Made by a program: the position numbers and the translations under genes
Source: Paraburkholderia youngii
GTDB lineage: Bacteria > Pseudomonadota > Gammaproteobacteria > Burkholderiales > Burkholderiaceae
NCBI RefSeq assembly: GCF_013366925.1
Contig: NZ_JAALDK010000001.1
Span: 4,457,165 to 4,521,164, forward strand
DNA length: 64,000 bases
Direction: 5' to 3'
Notes under the pieces: model-generated
Database searches by the model: none
The model's input: the letters and a program-made list of their open reading frames with translations, nothing else
Told to the model about the DNA's origin: nothing
Part shown: piece after piece, positions 51,782-61,135 of the stretch
Layout: each line of letters begins with the position of its first letter
Numbering within the stretch: the stretch's first letter is position 1

Positions 51782-52264
51782 GTGCGCAACGAATCTTTCC
51801 CGATCAGGGCCGCCATGCGCAGCAGCGTGACGCTCCCTCTACGCATTGGCGATGCACGTCGGCGCAACGGCGGTTTCACGCTGCTCGAACTGCTCGTGGT
51901 CATGGTCATCATCGGCTTGCTCGCGGGGCTGGTCGCGCCGCGCTATTTCGAACAGGTTGGCAAGTCGAACACCAAGATCGCGCGGGCCCAGATCGACTCG
52001 TTGAGCAAGGCGCTCGATCAATACAGGCTCGACATGGGCGTCTATCCGACAACCGAGGAAGGCCTTCAGGCGCTGATGACCAAACCTCAGGACGCAACGA
52101 ACTGGAGTGGCCCGTATCTGCAGAAAGCGGTGCCGCCGGATCCGTGGGGTCGCCCCTACCATTACCGCTCGCCCGGCGAGCATGGCGACTACGACCTGTA
52201 CTCGCTCGGTAAGGACGGCAAGGTGGGCGGCACCGGTGAGAACACGAACGTCACGTCCTGGTAG
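51782..52264 (+). CDS. gspG: Major pseudopilin GspG
   Basis: A 160-residue type II secretion pseudopilin. A 36-residue basic leader precedes the prepilin peptidase site RRNGG/FTLLELLVVMVIIGLL, with Glu at +5. The C-terminal domain has the GspG calcium-loop region (WGRPYHYRSPGEHGDYDLYS, GKDGKVGGTGENTN). GTG 51782 follows AAGGGGG; ATG 51815 is an alternative. It would form the piston-like pseudopilus. No prepilin peptidase gene is in the window, so processing must rely on a PilD/GspO elsewhere. Confidence 0.9.
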   Translation: MRNESFPIRAAMRSSVTLPLRIGDARRRNGGFTLLELLVVMVIIGLLAGLVAPRYFEQVGKSNTKIARAQIDSLSKALDQYRLDMGVYPTTEEGLQALMTKPQDATNWSGPYLQKAVPPDPWGRPYHYRSPGEHGDYDLYSLGKDGKVGGTGENTNVTSW

Positions 52265-52290
52265 TGCGGCTCTCAGCGAGGAGAATCGAC

Positions 52291-53490
52291 GTGAAGTACC
52301 TGCTGCGCGGCTTCGATACCAGCGGTTCAGTGCAGACGCTTCGCGTCGACTGCGATTCGTCCGCAGCCGCGATAGCGCTCGCGCGCGCAAGGGGATTGCG
52401 CGTGGTGTCGGTACGCGCGCAAGCGCGAGGTCAGCGCCGGTCTGGCTGGGGCGCGATGCCGGGCGCGAAATTCAACGTCGAGCTGTTCGCGCGCGAACTC
52501 GCGGCATTGCTCGATGCCGGCGTCGGCGTTATCGACGCATTGCGCACGCTACGCGGCAATGAGCGCCGCGAGGCGTCGGCGGAGGTCTATGGCGATCTGC
52601 TGCGGCAGCTCGAAGAAGGGCACTCGCTGTCCGCGGCGCTCGAGCATGCAAGCCGCGTGTTTCCCCCTATCCTCGTGGCGTGCGTGAAAGCGAGTGAACA
52701 GACCGGCGGTCTTGCCGACAGTCTGACGCGCTATTCACGCAACAGTGCGCTGCTTCACGAACTGCGCGGCCGCGTGGTGTCGGCCGCGATCTATCCATCC
52801 GTGCTACTGCTCGTAGGCGCGGCCGTCGTGCTGTTTCTGCTGGGTTTCGTCGTGCCGCGCTTTGCGACCCTGCTCGAGCATAGCGGACGCGAGCTGCCGC
52901 TGCTCTCACAATTACTGATGGCCTGGGGCGGCATGGTGCATGCCCACGGAATGGCCATCACTGTGGGCCTCGCCGTGGTGGCGGTGACGGTCGGCGTCGC
53001 GCTGCGCCGGGTCGCGGCGCGCAACTGGATCGCGGATCGCCTGCTCGCATTGCCGGGTATTGGTCTGCACTTCCGGGTGTTTCGGCAGTCGCAGTTTTTT
53101 CGCACTACAGCGATGCTGGTCGAAGGCGGCATTCCCGCCACGCGTGCCTTCACACTCGCCAGTGGACTGGTGAGCCGGGCCGATCAGACGGCCGTGGAAA
53201 GTGCCATGCAGCAGGTACGCAATGGCGCGAGGATCTCCGACGCGTTCCAGCAAGCGGGTCTCGCCAACGCGATTACCTATCGCTTGCTGACCGTCGCTGA
53301 GAAGACCGGTGGCCTGGGTCCTGTTCTCGACAGAATCGCCGCATTCCAGGAAGCGCAAGTGTCGCGCACGATCGATCTGATTTCCCGACTGATCGAGCCG
53401 GCGATGATGATTTTCATCGGCGTGGTGATCGGAGGGATTGTCGTGTTGATGTACATGCCGATCTTTGAGATTGCGTCGAGCATCCAGTAG
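52291..53490 (+). CDS. gspF: Type II secretion inner-membrane platform protein GspF
   Basis: A 399-residue polytopic protein of the GspF/PilC family. It has two repeats of the T2SSF domain (FARELAALLDAGVGVIDALR, about 75-200; FFRTTAMLVEGGIPATRAF, about 270-395), each followed by hydrophobic segments (VLLLVGAAVVLFLLGFVVP; MMIFIGVVIGGIVVLMYMP). It anchors the ATPase to the membrane platform. GTG 52291 follows GAGGAG by 7 bases; an upstream GTG overlaps the gspG stop. Confidence 0.92.
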   Translation: MKYLLRGFDTSGSVQTLRVDCDSSAAAIALARARGLRVVSVRAQARGQRRSGWGAMPGAKFNVELFARELAALLDAGVGVIDALRTLRGNERREASAEVYGDLLRQLEEGHSLSAALEHASRVFPPILVACVKASEQTGGLADSLTRYSRNSALLHELRGRVVSAAIYPSVLLLVGAAVVLFLLGFVVPRFATLLEHSGRELPLLSQLLMAWGGMVHAHGMAITVGLAVVAVTVGVALRRVAARNWIADRLLALPGIGLHFRVFRQSQFFRTTAMLVEGGIPATRAFTLASGLVSRADQTAVESAMQQVRNGARISDAFQQAGLANAITYRLLTVAEKTGGLGPVLDRIAAFQEAQVSRTIDLISRLIEPAMMIFIGVVIGGIVVLMYMPIFEIASSIQ

Positions 53491-53510
53491 GCCGTGTCGA
53501 GGGGAAACGC

Positions 53511-55223
53511 ATGGATACGATCAGCGAGGCACCACAATCTCAGGGCGTTGAATTGCGTGACGCGCTGCGCGCGCTCAGCGACAGGCACGGCTCGGGCATT
53601 CGCGCACTGGAAGAGTTGATGGTGCAGGCGTCGCTAAGCGCCGACGAAACGGTGGTTCGGCTCGCCGGGCAGTTCCGCATGAAGTCGATCGGCATGCAGG
53701 AATTGAACCGGCTGGAAGCGGATTTCGAGGTACTGCCGTTCGTCGAAGCCACCACCCGGCTGTGCGTGTGCTTTCGCGAGCCGGATCAGAACGGCGCGCT
53801 GCTGTTCGTGATCGCCGATCCGCTCGACGCCCGCACGCGCGGCGTGATGGAGCACCGGATGCGTGCGCGGCCCACTTCGCGGTATAGCTGGGCGCTGGCG
53901 AGCGTCGGCGACCTCACCGCGTGGCTCGCCATGCGCGAAAAAGACGTGCGCGCGATGGATTCGCTCGCCCTCGACGATGAGGTGCAGCACACCGCCGATC
54001 CCGCTTCGCTCGCGCTGACGTTGCAGGGCATCAGCAGCGACGACAGCGCCGTGGTGCGTCTGCTCAACTCCACCATCTACGACGCGTTGAAGATGATGGC
54101 GAGCGACATCCATCTCGAATGCCGTGCAAACGGGCTGAAGATCAAGTGCCGGGTGGATGGCGTGCTGACCGTGGTCGGCCGTGCCGAGGGACGCGATGTC
54201 GCGGACCAGGTGCTGTCGCGCGTGAAGGTCATCTCCGAACTCGACATCGCGGAGCGCCGCGTACCGCAGGACGGTCGTTTCAAGGCGGTGTACGCGGGCC
54301 GCGAAATCGACTTTCGCGTGTCGATCATGCCGAACCAGTTCGGCGAAGATGCGGTCCTGCGCATTCTCGACCGTTATCAGCTTTCGCAGGCGCCGGGCGG
54401 ATTGACACTCGAAACACTGGGATTTCGTAGCGACGATACGCGCTTCATGCGCTCGGTGGCGTCCATGCCCTACGGAATGCTGCTGGTGACGGGGCCGACG
54501 GGCAGCGGCAAAACGACGACGTTGTACGCGATTCTCACCGAGATCAACGACGGCCTGGAAAAGATCGTCACGATCGAGGACCCAGTCGAATATCAACTGG
54601 GGGACATCCTGCAGATACCGGTGAATGAAGCGAAGGGACTGACGTTCGCCCGCGGACTGCGATCGATCCTGCGGCACGATCCGGACAAGATCATGGTCGG
54701 TGAAATCCGCGATCCTGAAACCGCGCAAATCGCCGTGCAGGCGGCGTTGACCGGACACCAGGTGTTCACGACGGTGCACGCGAACAACGTGTTCGACGTG
54801 ATAGGCCGCTTCACGAACATGGACGTCGATCCGTACAGCTTCGTGTCGGCCCTGAATGGCGTGATTGCGCAGCGGCTGTTGCGCCAGTGCTGTGCCGACT
54901 GCGTGGTGGACGACACGGTCGATCGAGACACCTTGGCCCGTTCCGGCATCGATCCGGACAACGTGGGCAGCTACCGCTTTCGCCACGGCGCTGGCTGCGC
55001 GGCTTGCCGTGGCAGCGGCTATCGCGGGCGGCGCGCGGTCGCGGAAACGCTGCGCATGAACGACGAGTTGCGGCAATTGTTATCGGAGCGCGCGCCACTT
55101 GGGCACATCAAGGCAGCCGCACTGCGCTATGGGATGCAGACCATGCGCACGGCCGCGCTCTCGCTCGTGAAGCAGGGCGAAACCACACTCGAGGAGATCA
55201 ACCGTGTCACCATGGTTGAATAG
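53511..55223 (+). CDS. gspE: Type II secretion ATPase GspE
   Basis: A 570-residue AAA-like secretion ATPase that powers pseudopilus assembly. N-terminal GspE/PilB domain (about 30-170); SDIHLE and DGRFK motifs; Walker A GPTGSGKTTT near residue 328; Asp box TIEDPVEY; Walker B IMVGEIRDPETA; His box TVHANN; and a tetracysteine zinc site (CCADC and CAAC) in the C-terminal subdomain. It overlaps the next gene by 20 bases in another frame. Confidence 0.94.
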   Translation: MDTISEAPQSQGVELRDALRALSDRHGSGIRALEELMVQASLSADETVVRLAGQFRMKSIGMQELNRLEADFEVLPFVEATTRLCVCFREPDQNGALLFVIADPLDARTRGVMEHRMRARPTSRYSWALASVGDLTAWLAMREKDVRAMDSLALDDEVQHTADPASLALTLQGISSDDSAVVRLLNSTIYDALKMMASDIHLECRANGLKIKCRVDGVLTVVGRAEGRDVADQVLSRVKVISELDIAERRVPQDGRFKAVYAGREIDFRVSIMPNQFGEDAVLRILDRYQLSQAPGGLTLETLGFRSDDTRFMRSVASMPYGMLLVTGPTGSGKTTTLYAILTEINDGLEKIVTIEDPVEYQLGDILQIPVNEAKGLTFARGLRSILRHDPDKIMVGEIRDPETAQIAVQAALTGHQVFTTVHANNVFDVIGRFTNMDVDPYSFVSALNGVIAQRLLRQCCADCVVDDTVDRDTLARSGIDPDNVGSYRFRHGAGCAACRGSGYRGRRAVAETLRMNDELRQLLSERAPLGHIKAAALRYGMQTMRTAALSLVKQGETTLEEINRVTMVE

Positions 55224-56076
55224 TCCGCTCGCCATCGGCGTCGGTACACGCGAACTGGTCATGGCGGCGACGGCGCCGCGCTGGAGGGTTGCGCGCCGTC
55301 ATGCCGCAGCGCTTGCGGAACCCACGAGCGTTGCCATTCCCGATGAGCAGTGCTTCACCGAAAGAGGCGTGCTCGACGCGTTGAACATTGCATTAGCCGC
55401 CGACGCCGGGCAGACGGCGCGCACGGTATTGGTCAAACGCAAGGCGCACCTCATGCTGGACGATTTCTGGGCGAGCCACGCCATCTTGCGAGGCGATTTC
55501 CGCACACTGAGCGCAAGCGAAACCAACCAGATCGTGCTCGCTCACTTCTCTGATCTGTATGGCATCGAGGCCGAGTCCGTGCAGGTGCGCTTTTCGGTGC
55601 AGCGCGGGGGCCATGCGGTCTTCGCGAGTGCCATCGCTTGCACGCTGCACGACGGCATCCACGATGTGGGGATGGCGGCGGGCGTCGACGTCCGGTCTCT
55701 CAAGCTATGCCTGCCAGAATTGCTCAATCGCGTGCAGGACGCCGCCGCCGGTGCCGGCACGGCGCTGCTGTTGTTTGTCGCGGACACGCTGATGCAGGCT
55801 GTGCTGTTCGAGGAGAACCGTTGGGTCGCCTATGACTCGCAGCGTATTTTTCCCGGCGACGCCAGCGACGCCGAGCGGATCGCCGCACGCGCCGAACAGT
55901 CGTTCGAGCGTCTCGCCGGACGAACGAGCGGGAAACGCGAGGCATGCAGAATATGTCTGTGCGGCGCCGAATTGGATCCTGCGCCATTCGAGGGGCGCTT
56001 TTGCGCGACGCAGAGCGTCGCGCAACCGGCGATGGACAAGCCGGTCGCGTATCGTTTGATGGAGGCCGCGCGATGA
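55204..56076 (+). CDS. PilM/GspL-cytoplasmic-domain-like assembly protein
   Basis: A 290-residue protein without a membrane segment, starting with GTG inside the end of gspE. Similarity is weak, but position and size fit the actin-like PilM or cytoplasmic GspL domain that recruits the ATPase. Visible landmarks are LAIGVGTRELVMAA at the N-terminus and GTALLLFVADTLMQAVLFE near residue 180. A CRICLCGAEL segment with three Cys lies at about 235-245. The function rests on synteny. Confidence 0.6.
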   Translation: MSPWLNSPLAIGVGTRELVMAATAPRWRVARRHAAALAEPTSVAIPDEQCFTERGVLDALNIALAADAGQTARTVLVKRKAHLMLDDFWASHAILRGDFRTLSASETNQIVLAHFSDLYGIEAESVQVRFSVQRGGHAVFASAIACTLHDGIHDVGMAAGVDVRSLKLCLPELLNRVQDAAAGAGTALLLFVADTLMQAVLFEENRWVAYDSQRIFPGDASDAERIAARAEQSFERLAGRTSGKREACRICLCGAELDPAPFEGRFCATQSVAQPAMDKPVAYRLMEAAR

Positions 56077-56603
56077 TGCCCCGCCTTCACATCGATTTTG
56101 GCCGTCGCCGCTTGCAGGGCGCTCCGGCGGGGATGGTGCTGCTGTGTGTCGCCAGCCTGTTGTTGCTGGTGAGTGGTCAACGGCTCTGGCACGCCTACGA
56201 CGAAAGCGACCGCGTGCAGGCGCAACAGGACGCGCAGCGGCGCCGGCTGTTTGCGGAATCGCACTCCGCGAAGACGCCGCCGACGCCGGCCACGCGGCTC
56301 GCGGAGAACCAGAGCCTCGCGGTGTTGCGCGAGCTGACCGTGCCGTGGCAGGACCTGCTGTCGATCGTCGAGGACTATCCGGACCACGACGTCGCGCTGA
56401 TAGGCATCGATCAGAGTCCTGCGCAAAGCCAGATCCGTATCACGGCGGAAGCGAAGAACTTCGACGCGATGATCGCGTACCTCCGGTATCTGCAGGACAG
56501 TGTGCTGCTGCGCGAAGCCGTACTCAACGATCACGTTATCGAAACCAATGTGCCTGGCACGCCGGTGCGCTTTCAGATCACCGCCGTCTGGAGAAAGTCA
56601 TGA
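56073..56603 (+). CDS. PilN-like inner-membrane assembly protein
   Basis: A 176-residue bitopic protein. A short basic N-terminus is followed by one TM segment (about 18-38, GMVLLCVASLLLLVSGQRLW), a coiled-coil-like charged region and a ferredoxin-like periplasmic domain ending in RFQITAVWRKS. Its start overlaps the previous stop (ATGATG). The arrangement is that of PilN or the GspL periplasmic part. Confidence 0.6.
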   Translation: MMPRLHIDFGRRRLQGAPAGMVLLCVASLLLLVSGQRLWHAYDESDRVQAQQDAQRRRLFAESHSAKTPPTPATRLAENQSLAVLRELTVPWQDLLSIVEDYPDHDVALIGIDQSPAQSQIRITAEAKNFDAMIAYLRYLQDSVLLREAVLNDHVIETNVPGTPVRFQITAVWRKS

Positions 56604-57172
56604 ACGGCGCTCAGATGGAGGACAGGTTGCTCACGTGGCGTTTCGAGCTGCGGCGCACGCTCGGACTGCCGGGCTTGCTCGGCGCATTGCTGCTGGGGGC
56701 GGCGGCGGTGGTCGCCGTAGCGGCTATGCGAGTCGACGCAAACGTCGATTCGCACGAGCTGCGCGACTCTGAGCGTCTTGCGCAGCCCGCCAGGGCGCGT
56801 CATGCCGACGCCGAGCGTGCGGCGGTTGTCGACGCGGTTTCACTTCATGCGTTACCCGAACTGTTCCCGGGTTTCGCGCAGAGCGCCGACGATATTGCGA
56901 CGATCCTCGCCCAGGCGCACGACAGCAACCTGACGCTCGGCTCGGCCGAGTATCTCGTGACCAACGATTCAAGCGCGCATTTTGTGCGCTATCAGATGCT
57001 GCTGCCGGTCAAGGATCAGTATGGTGCGATCCGGCGTTTTCTGGCGTCGGTGCTCAATAACGTACCGAACGCGGCGTTGCGCGAGATCCATGTCGAGCGC
57101 CCCGCGGTAGATGGCAACGTACTGGATGCGCGGGTGCGCTTCGAACTCGTCTATCGGGCAGCGCAGCCATGA
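56600..57172 (+). CDS. PilO/GspM-like inner-membrane assembly protein
   Basis: A 190-residue bitopic protein: TM at about 22-46 (LGLPGLLGALLLGAAAVVAV), then a periplasmic domain with YQMLLPVKDQYGAIRRFLASVL, a pattern typical of PilO/GspM. It overlaps its neighbours on both sides by four bases (ATGA). Together with the PilN-like protein it would form the ring linking platform and secretin. Confidence 0.62.
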   Translation: MNGAQMEDRLLTWRFELRRTLGLPGLLGALLLGAAAVVAVAAMRVDANVDSHELRDSERLAQPARARHADAERAAVVDAVSLHALPELFPGFAQSADDIATILAQAHDSNLTLGSAEYLVTNDSSAHFVRYQMLLPVKDQYGAIRRFLASVLNNVPNAALREIHVERPAVDGNVLDARVRFELVYRAAQP

Positions 57173-57903
57173 AGCCCGATCTCGTCGCCCGCGTGTTGCT
57201 GATGGTCTGCGCGATCGCTGCGGTAGGGATGTCTTTGCGTGAGCTGAAACCCGTGCTGCGCACGCCGACGGTCGTGACGGTGATGAAAGGCGCGCTTCGC
57301 AGCGGGGCTGCGCTGCGGATGGTTGCCTTGCATCGCGACGAGGCGGCGCGTGCGGCCGGTGCGGTGCCGGCTGCTGCACCGGCTGTGGCAAGTGCACCGA
57401 ATGTCGCGAGTGTGGCGAACACAGTGAACGCAGCGAATCCGGCAAGCATGGCGAATGCGACAAACGTCGCGAGCTCAGCAATTTCAGCAAGTTCGCCGAC
57501 TCCTGTCAAAACGACCGGGTCAGCGAAATCAGCACCGACAGCGCGCGACAAACTCCGCGCGCTGCGTACGCCACTCTCGCTTGAATCGGCGAACAATCCG
57601 TTCGCCGCGTCGTCGTGGCTGCCGCCACCGCCGCCCGTGGTCGTGGCACCCGCGCCACCGGAGCCCGTTGCGCCGCCCACCGCGCCGCCCGTGCCGTTTA
57701 CCTACCTCGGCGAACTCGACGCCAAAGCGGCAAAACCCCAGGTTTTCCTCAGCAACGGCGATCGCCTGCTGATCGTTTCGCCGGGTGAAGTCATCGACGA
57801 GCAGTATCGCATCGAGTCGATTTCGGAGAGTGGCGTCGTGCTGACTTATCTGCCTCTCAATGAGAGACAGATACTAACCACGCAAGCGAAGGACAATAAA
57901 TGA
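57169..57903 (+). CDS. PilP/GspC-like protein with a low-complexity linker
   Basis: A 244-residue bitopic protein with TM at about 6-24, a long Ala/Asn/Val/Ser-rich linker (about 70-115), a Pro-rich stretch (LPPPPPVVVAPAPPEP) and a C-terminal beta domain (FTYLGELDAKAAKPQVFLSN, then DRLLIVSPGEVIDEQYRIES). That domain matches the homology region by which GspC or PilP contacts the secretin. The next gene is the secretin, overlapping by four bases, which supports the assignment. Confidence 0.65.
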   Translation: MKPDLVARVLLMVCAIAAVGMSLRELKPVLRTPTVVTVMKGALRSGAALRMVALHRDEAARAAGAVPAAAPAVASAPNVASVANTVNAANPASMANATNVASSAISASSPTPVKTTGSAKSAPTARDKLRALRTPLSLESANNPFAASSWLPPPPPVVVAPAPPEPVAPPTAPPVPFTYLGELDAKAAKPQVFLSNGDRLLIVSPGEVIDEQYRIESISESGVVLTYLPLNERQILTTQAKDNK

Positions 57904-60176
57904 AAACCGCACGCAACCGGGGTGAGAGCCGCCACGGTGACAGCGGCTCGTGCAAACATCTGTCGGCTGCCAGATCGCCTGGCGACCAGCGTCCCACCGT
58001 CAATTGGGCCGCGGGGCGGCTCGCGTTGCTGAGCATCGCAACCATGCTTGCTTTCAGCGGCTGCATTCATCCGCCGACCCGTGAGAGCGATCCGACCAAC
58101 GCCGAGTTGCAGCTCAACTATCTGCGCGACCGCGATCATAAGGTCAATGCGCTGCTCGACGAAGCGGACCAGTTGCGTCAGAGCTATCAATTCGATGTGG
58201 CGATCCAGAAGCTCTACGCGGCCAGCCAGCTCGATCCGAACAGCGAACGCGGGCGCAATATCGGCGCAGCGATCGATCGGGATCGCCGCGATCTGGTCTC
58301 CCTGCAGGAGGCCGACCGGATGATGCGGCGCGGTTCATATACGTTGGCTTCCGAACGCATTCACCGCGTGCTGGCCCAGAATCCAACCAATGCGATGGCG
58401 CTGCAGATGGCGCAGGAGATCGACGAAAAACGGCAGCAGCAACGTGCGGCGAAAGATGAGGACATTGCCGCTTCGTCGATCATGCGCACACCGGTGACGC
58501 TGCAGTTCCGCGACGCGAATGTACGGATGGTGTTTGAAGCGTTGTCGAGGACCTCGGGCTTGAACGTGATCTTCGATCGGGACGTGCGTGCCGATCTGAA
58601 GACCACGATCTTCGTGACCAACGCGTCGCTGCAGGACACGGTCAACATGATCCTGATGCAGAACCAGCTCGACAAGAAACAGCTCAACGCGAACACGCTT
58701 TTCATCTACCCGGCTACCGCTGCGAAGCAGCTCGAATACCAGGAGCTGAAAGTGCGCACATTCCAGTTGTCGAACGTCGAAGCCAAGCAGGTCCAGTCGC
58801 TATTGAAAAGCCTGTTGAAGATCAAGGAGGTCGTCGTCGACGAGCGCGCCAATACCGTCACGATTCGGGGCACGCCGGACACGATTCGCGTCGCCGAGGA
58901 TATGATCGCGGCGCAGGATCTGCCGGAGCCCGAGGTGATGCTGGAAGTGAAGGTTCTGGAGGTGTCCCACGACCGGCTGACCGACCTCGGTATCGAGTGG
59001 CCTAATACATTTACGATGTCGACGCCGTCTACCGTGGACACGTGGGGCGCGTTGCGTCATTTGCCGCTCAATGCATATAACGTCAGCGGTCTGTCGGCCA
59101 CAGCGAACTTCAAGCTCAGCGACGTCGATGCCAACCTGCTGGCGAGCCCGCGCATTCGCGCGCGCAACAAGGAAAAGGCGCGGATCCTGATCGGCGACAA
59201 GGTACCGGTGATTTCGAGTTCGAGCACGCCGAGCACGAGCGGGCCGTCTTTCGCACAAACCATTCAGTACCTCGATGTCGGTATCAAGCTCGAGGTTGAG
59301 CCGCAGGTCTACCGTGACGGCGACGTGGGTATGAAGCTGAACCTCGAAGTCAGCAACATCACCAAGACGATTTCCAACAGTAACTCGTCAACGGGGCTCA
59401 CTTCGCTCGCCTATCAGATCGGCACGCGCAGTGCGTCGACGAGTCTGCGGGTGCGCGATGGCGAGAGCCAGATTCTCGGCGGCCTGATTCAGGATGAGGA
59501 CCGCGTGACCGCCGACAAAGTGCCGGGGCTTGGACAGTTGCCCGTGCTCGGGCGCCTGTTCTCGAATCACAACGGCGACCACTTGAAGACGGAAATCGTG
59601 CTGCAGATTACGCCGCATATCGTGCGTCCGCAGCAATCCGCCGACGCCGATACGCAAGAGCTGTGGTCGGGGACCGACGTGAATGTGCATGCGGAGCAGT
59701 TGCGGCTCGATCCGGTGGGCGCCGAGGCGACTCAACAGGTGCCGGTTCCCGCGGTGCGTGCGCCCGGCAGTGTCGGCGGCGGCACGACAGGGGCGTCACG
59801 CGATTCCCAAGCCGCTGCGCAGGGTTCCGGCACGGTGCCGCCGACCAGTTCGTTCGGCCAACTGCCGCCGGCGCCGCGCACCACGCCTCCGCCCGCGCCC
59901 TACGGTGGCCGTTTCTCGACACTGCCGAGCGTGCCAGCGGCGCCGCCGGGCCCTGTGGCGGTTCCGGGAGCGGAGCAGAGCGGGGCTGAGACCGCTGCGG
60001 CCCCAGACGCGAATGCGGCACAGCCAGGCACTCAGGCTCAGGCCCCCGCGGCCGCTCCTGCACCCGCTCAAGCGCCGGCTCCGCCGCCCGCGTTTCCGCC
60101 GGGGAACGTCGTGATGCCGCCAGGGGATATGCCGAGCGACAACCCGCTGCGTCCGATTCAGAACGGTGGTTACTGA
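57900..60176 (+). CDS. gspD: Secretin GspD (lipoprotein type)
   Basis: A 758-residue outer-membrane secretin. A 39-residue hydrophilic leader precedes a signal sequence with a lipobox-like MLAFSGC (Cys 55), so it is probably lipidated. Then come a helical repeat region (about 60-170), an STN/N0 domain (about 200-275), a NolW/N1 domain (285-355) and the secretin core (about 400-580; LLASPRIRARNKEKARILIG, DKVPVISS, VPGLGQLPVLGRLFSN). A 140-residue Pro/Ala-rich tail ends it. TPR-like repeats and lipidation are more typical of PilQ/MshL/BfpB-like secretins than of classical GspD. A separate pilotin is not seen; the tail or the LolA-like proteins could assist. Confidence 0.9.
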   Translation: MKTARNRGESRHGDSGSCKHLSAARSPGDQRPTVNWAAGRLALLSIATMLAFSGCIHPPTRESDPTNAELQLNYLRDRDHKVNALLDEADQLRQSYQFDVAIQKLYAASQLDPNSERGRNIGAAIDRDRRDLVSLQEADRMMRRGSYTLASERIHRVLAQNPTNAMALQMAQEIDEKRQQQRAAKDEDIAASSIMRTPVTLQFRDANVRMVFEALSRTSGLNVIFDRDVRADLKTTIFVTNASLQDTVNMILMQNQLDKKQLNANTLFIYPATAAKQLEYQELKVRTFQLSNVEAKQVQSLLKSLLKIKEVVVDERANTVTIRGTPDTIRVAEDMIAAQDLPEPEVMLEVKVLEVSHDRLTDLGIEWPNTFTMSTPSTVDTWGALRHLPLNAYNVSGLSATANFKLSDVDANLLASPRIRARNKEKARILIGDKVPVISSSSTPSTSGPSFAQTIQYLDVGIKLEVEPQVYRDGDVGMKLNLEVSNITKTISNSNSSTGLTSLAYQIGTRSASTSLRVRDGESQILGGLIQDEDRVTADKVPGLGQLPVLGRLFSNHNGDHLKTEIVLQITPHIVRPQQSADADTQELWSGTDVNVHAEQLRLDPVGAEATQQVPVPAVRAPGSVGGGTTGASRDSQAAAQGSGTVPPTSSFGQLPPAPRTTPPPAPYGGRFSTLPSVPAAPPGPVAVPGAEQSGAETAAAPDANAAQPGTQAQAPAAAPAPAQAPAPPPAFPPGNVVMPPGDMPSDNPLRPIQNGGY

Positions 60177-60179
60177 GTC

Positions 60180-60737
60180 ATGAAAGCGCAGGCTGACGCA
60201 TTGGCTTCGCGTGGCCGGTCTGGCGCTCGCCAGCGCGGTTTCACGCTGATCGAGCTGGTGATTACGCTGGCGCTTGTCGGCATCCTGGCGCTCGCGATCA
60301 TGCCGTTCTCGGAACTGATCGTGCAGCGTCAGAAGGAACAGCAACTGAGCGCGGCGCTGCGTGAGATTCGCACCGCACTGGACGCTTACAAGGAAGCGAG
60401 CGACACCGGCCTGATCGAGCGGGAGGCGGATGCATCCGGCTATCCGCCCTCGCTGACCGTGATGGTGACGGGCGTGAAGAATGCGAAAGATCCCAAAGGC
60501 GGCTTGTTGATGTTTCTTCGCCGCGTGCCCCGCGATCCGTTCTTTACGGGCGACGCGGATATTGCGGCCGAGGACACGTGGAACGTGCGCGCCTTTGGCG
60601 AGGCACCGAACCCAGGTGAGGGCGGTGACGCGGACAACGGCTCCGCCGGCAATTCGCGCGCCGGTAAGGACGTGTTCGACGTGACATCGAAATCCGATCG
60701 GGTCGGCATCAACGGCATTCCATACAAACAGTGGTGA
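60180..60737 (+). CDS. Pseudopilin (GspH/XcmT-like)
   Basis: A 185-residue pseudopilin with the cleavage site RQRG/FTLIELVITLALVGILAL, Glu at +5, and a C-terminal domain carrying VPRDPFFTGDADIAAEDTWN. The acidic Gly-rich insert (PNPGEGGDADNGSAGNS) is unusual. It starts three bases after the secretin gene. Confidence 0.85.
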   Translation: MKAQADALASRGRSGARQRGFTLIELVITLALVGILALAIMPFSELIVQRQKEQQLSAALREIRTALDAYKEASDTGLIEREADASGYPPSLTVMVTGVKNAKDPKGGLLMFLRRVPRDPFFTGDADIAAEDTWNVRAFGEAPNPGEGGDADNGSAGNSRAGKDVFDVTSKSDRVGINGIPYKQW

Positions 60738-60745
60738 GCCGCATC

Positions 60746-61135
60746 ATGACAACCGTGCGCGCGCGTAAAGCCAGAGGCTTCACATTGATTGAACTGGTGG
60801 TCGTCATGGCAATCATCGGTCTGTTGCTGACGATTGCATTGCCCCGTTACATGCACAGTATCGAGCGCGGCAAGGAGCAAGTGCGTCAACAGAACCTGGT
60901 GGTGATGCGTGACGCCATCGACAAATACTATGGCGACAACGGCCAATACCCGGACACGCTCGACGATCTGGTGACAAGGCACTATCTGCGCGCAATTCCG
61001 GTCGACCCTGTCAACGGTGACGATAAATGGGCGGCGGTGGCATCGCCTGACGAGAGCAAGACGGGTGTCTACGACGTCATTCCGGCGAGCAGTCCGCAGG
61101 GGATGCCGAAAGATCGGGCGGGAGCGGCGCAATGA
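60746..61135 (+). CDS. Pseudopilin (GspG/XcmT-like, second)
   Basis: A 129-residue pseudopilin: KARG/FTLIELVVVMAIIGLLL with Glu at +5 and the short C-terminal domain YPDTLDDLVTRHYLRAIPVD, typical of GspG/PilE-like pilins. ATG 60746 is preferred; a GTG at 60734 overlapping the previous stop is possible. It overlaps the next gene by four bases. Confidence 0.85.
   Translation: MTTVRARKARGFTLIELVVVMAIIGLLLTIALPRYMHSIERGKEQVRQQNLVVMRDAIDKYYGDNGQYPDTLDDLVTRHYLRAIPVDPVNGDDKWAAVASPDESKTGVYDVIPASSPQGMPKDRAGAAQ

Noticed and set aside
53634..55076. 480-residue minus-strand frame opposite gspE
   Set aside because: The plus strand encodes all Walker and zinc motifs of GspE; the antisense frame has none of its own.
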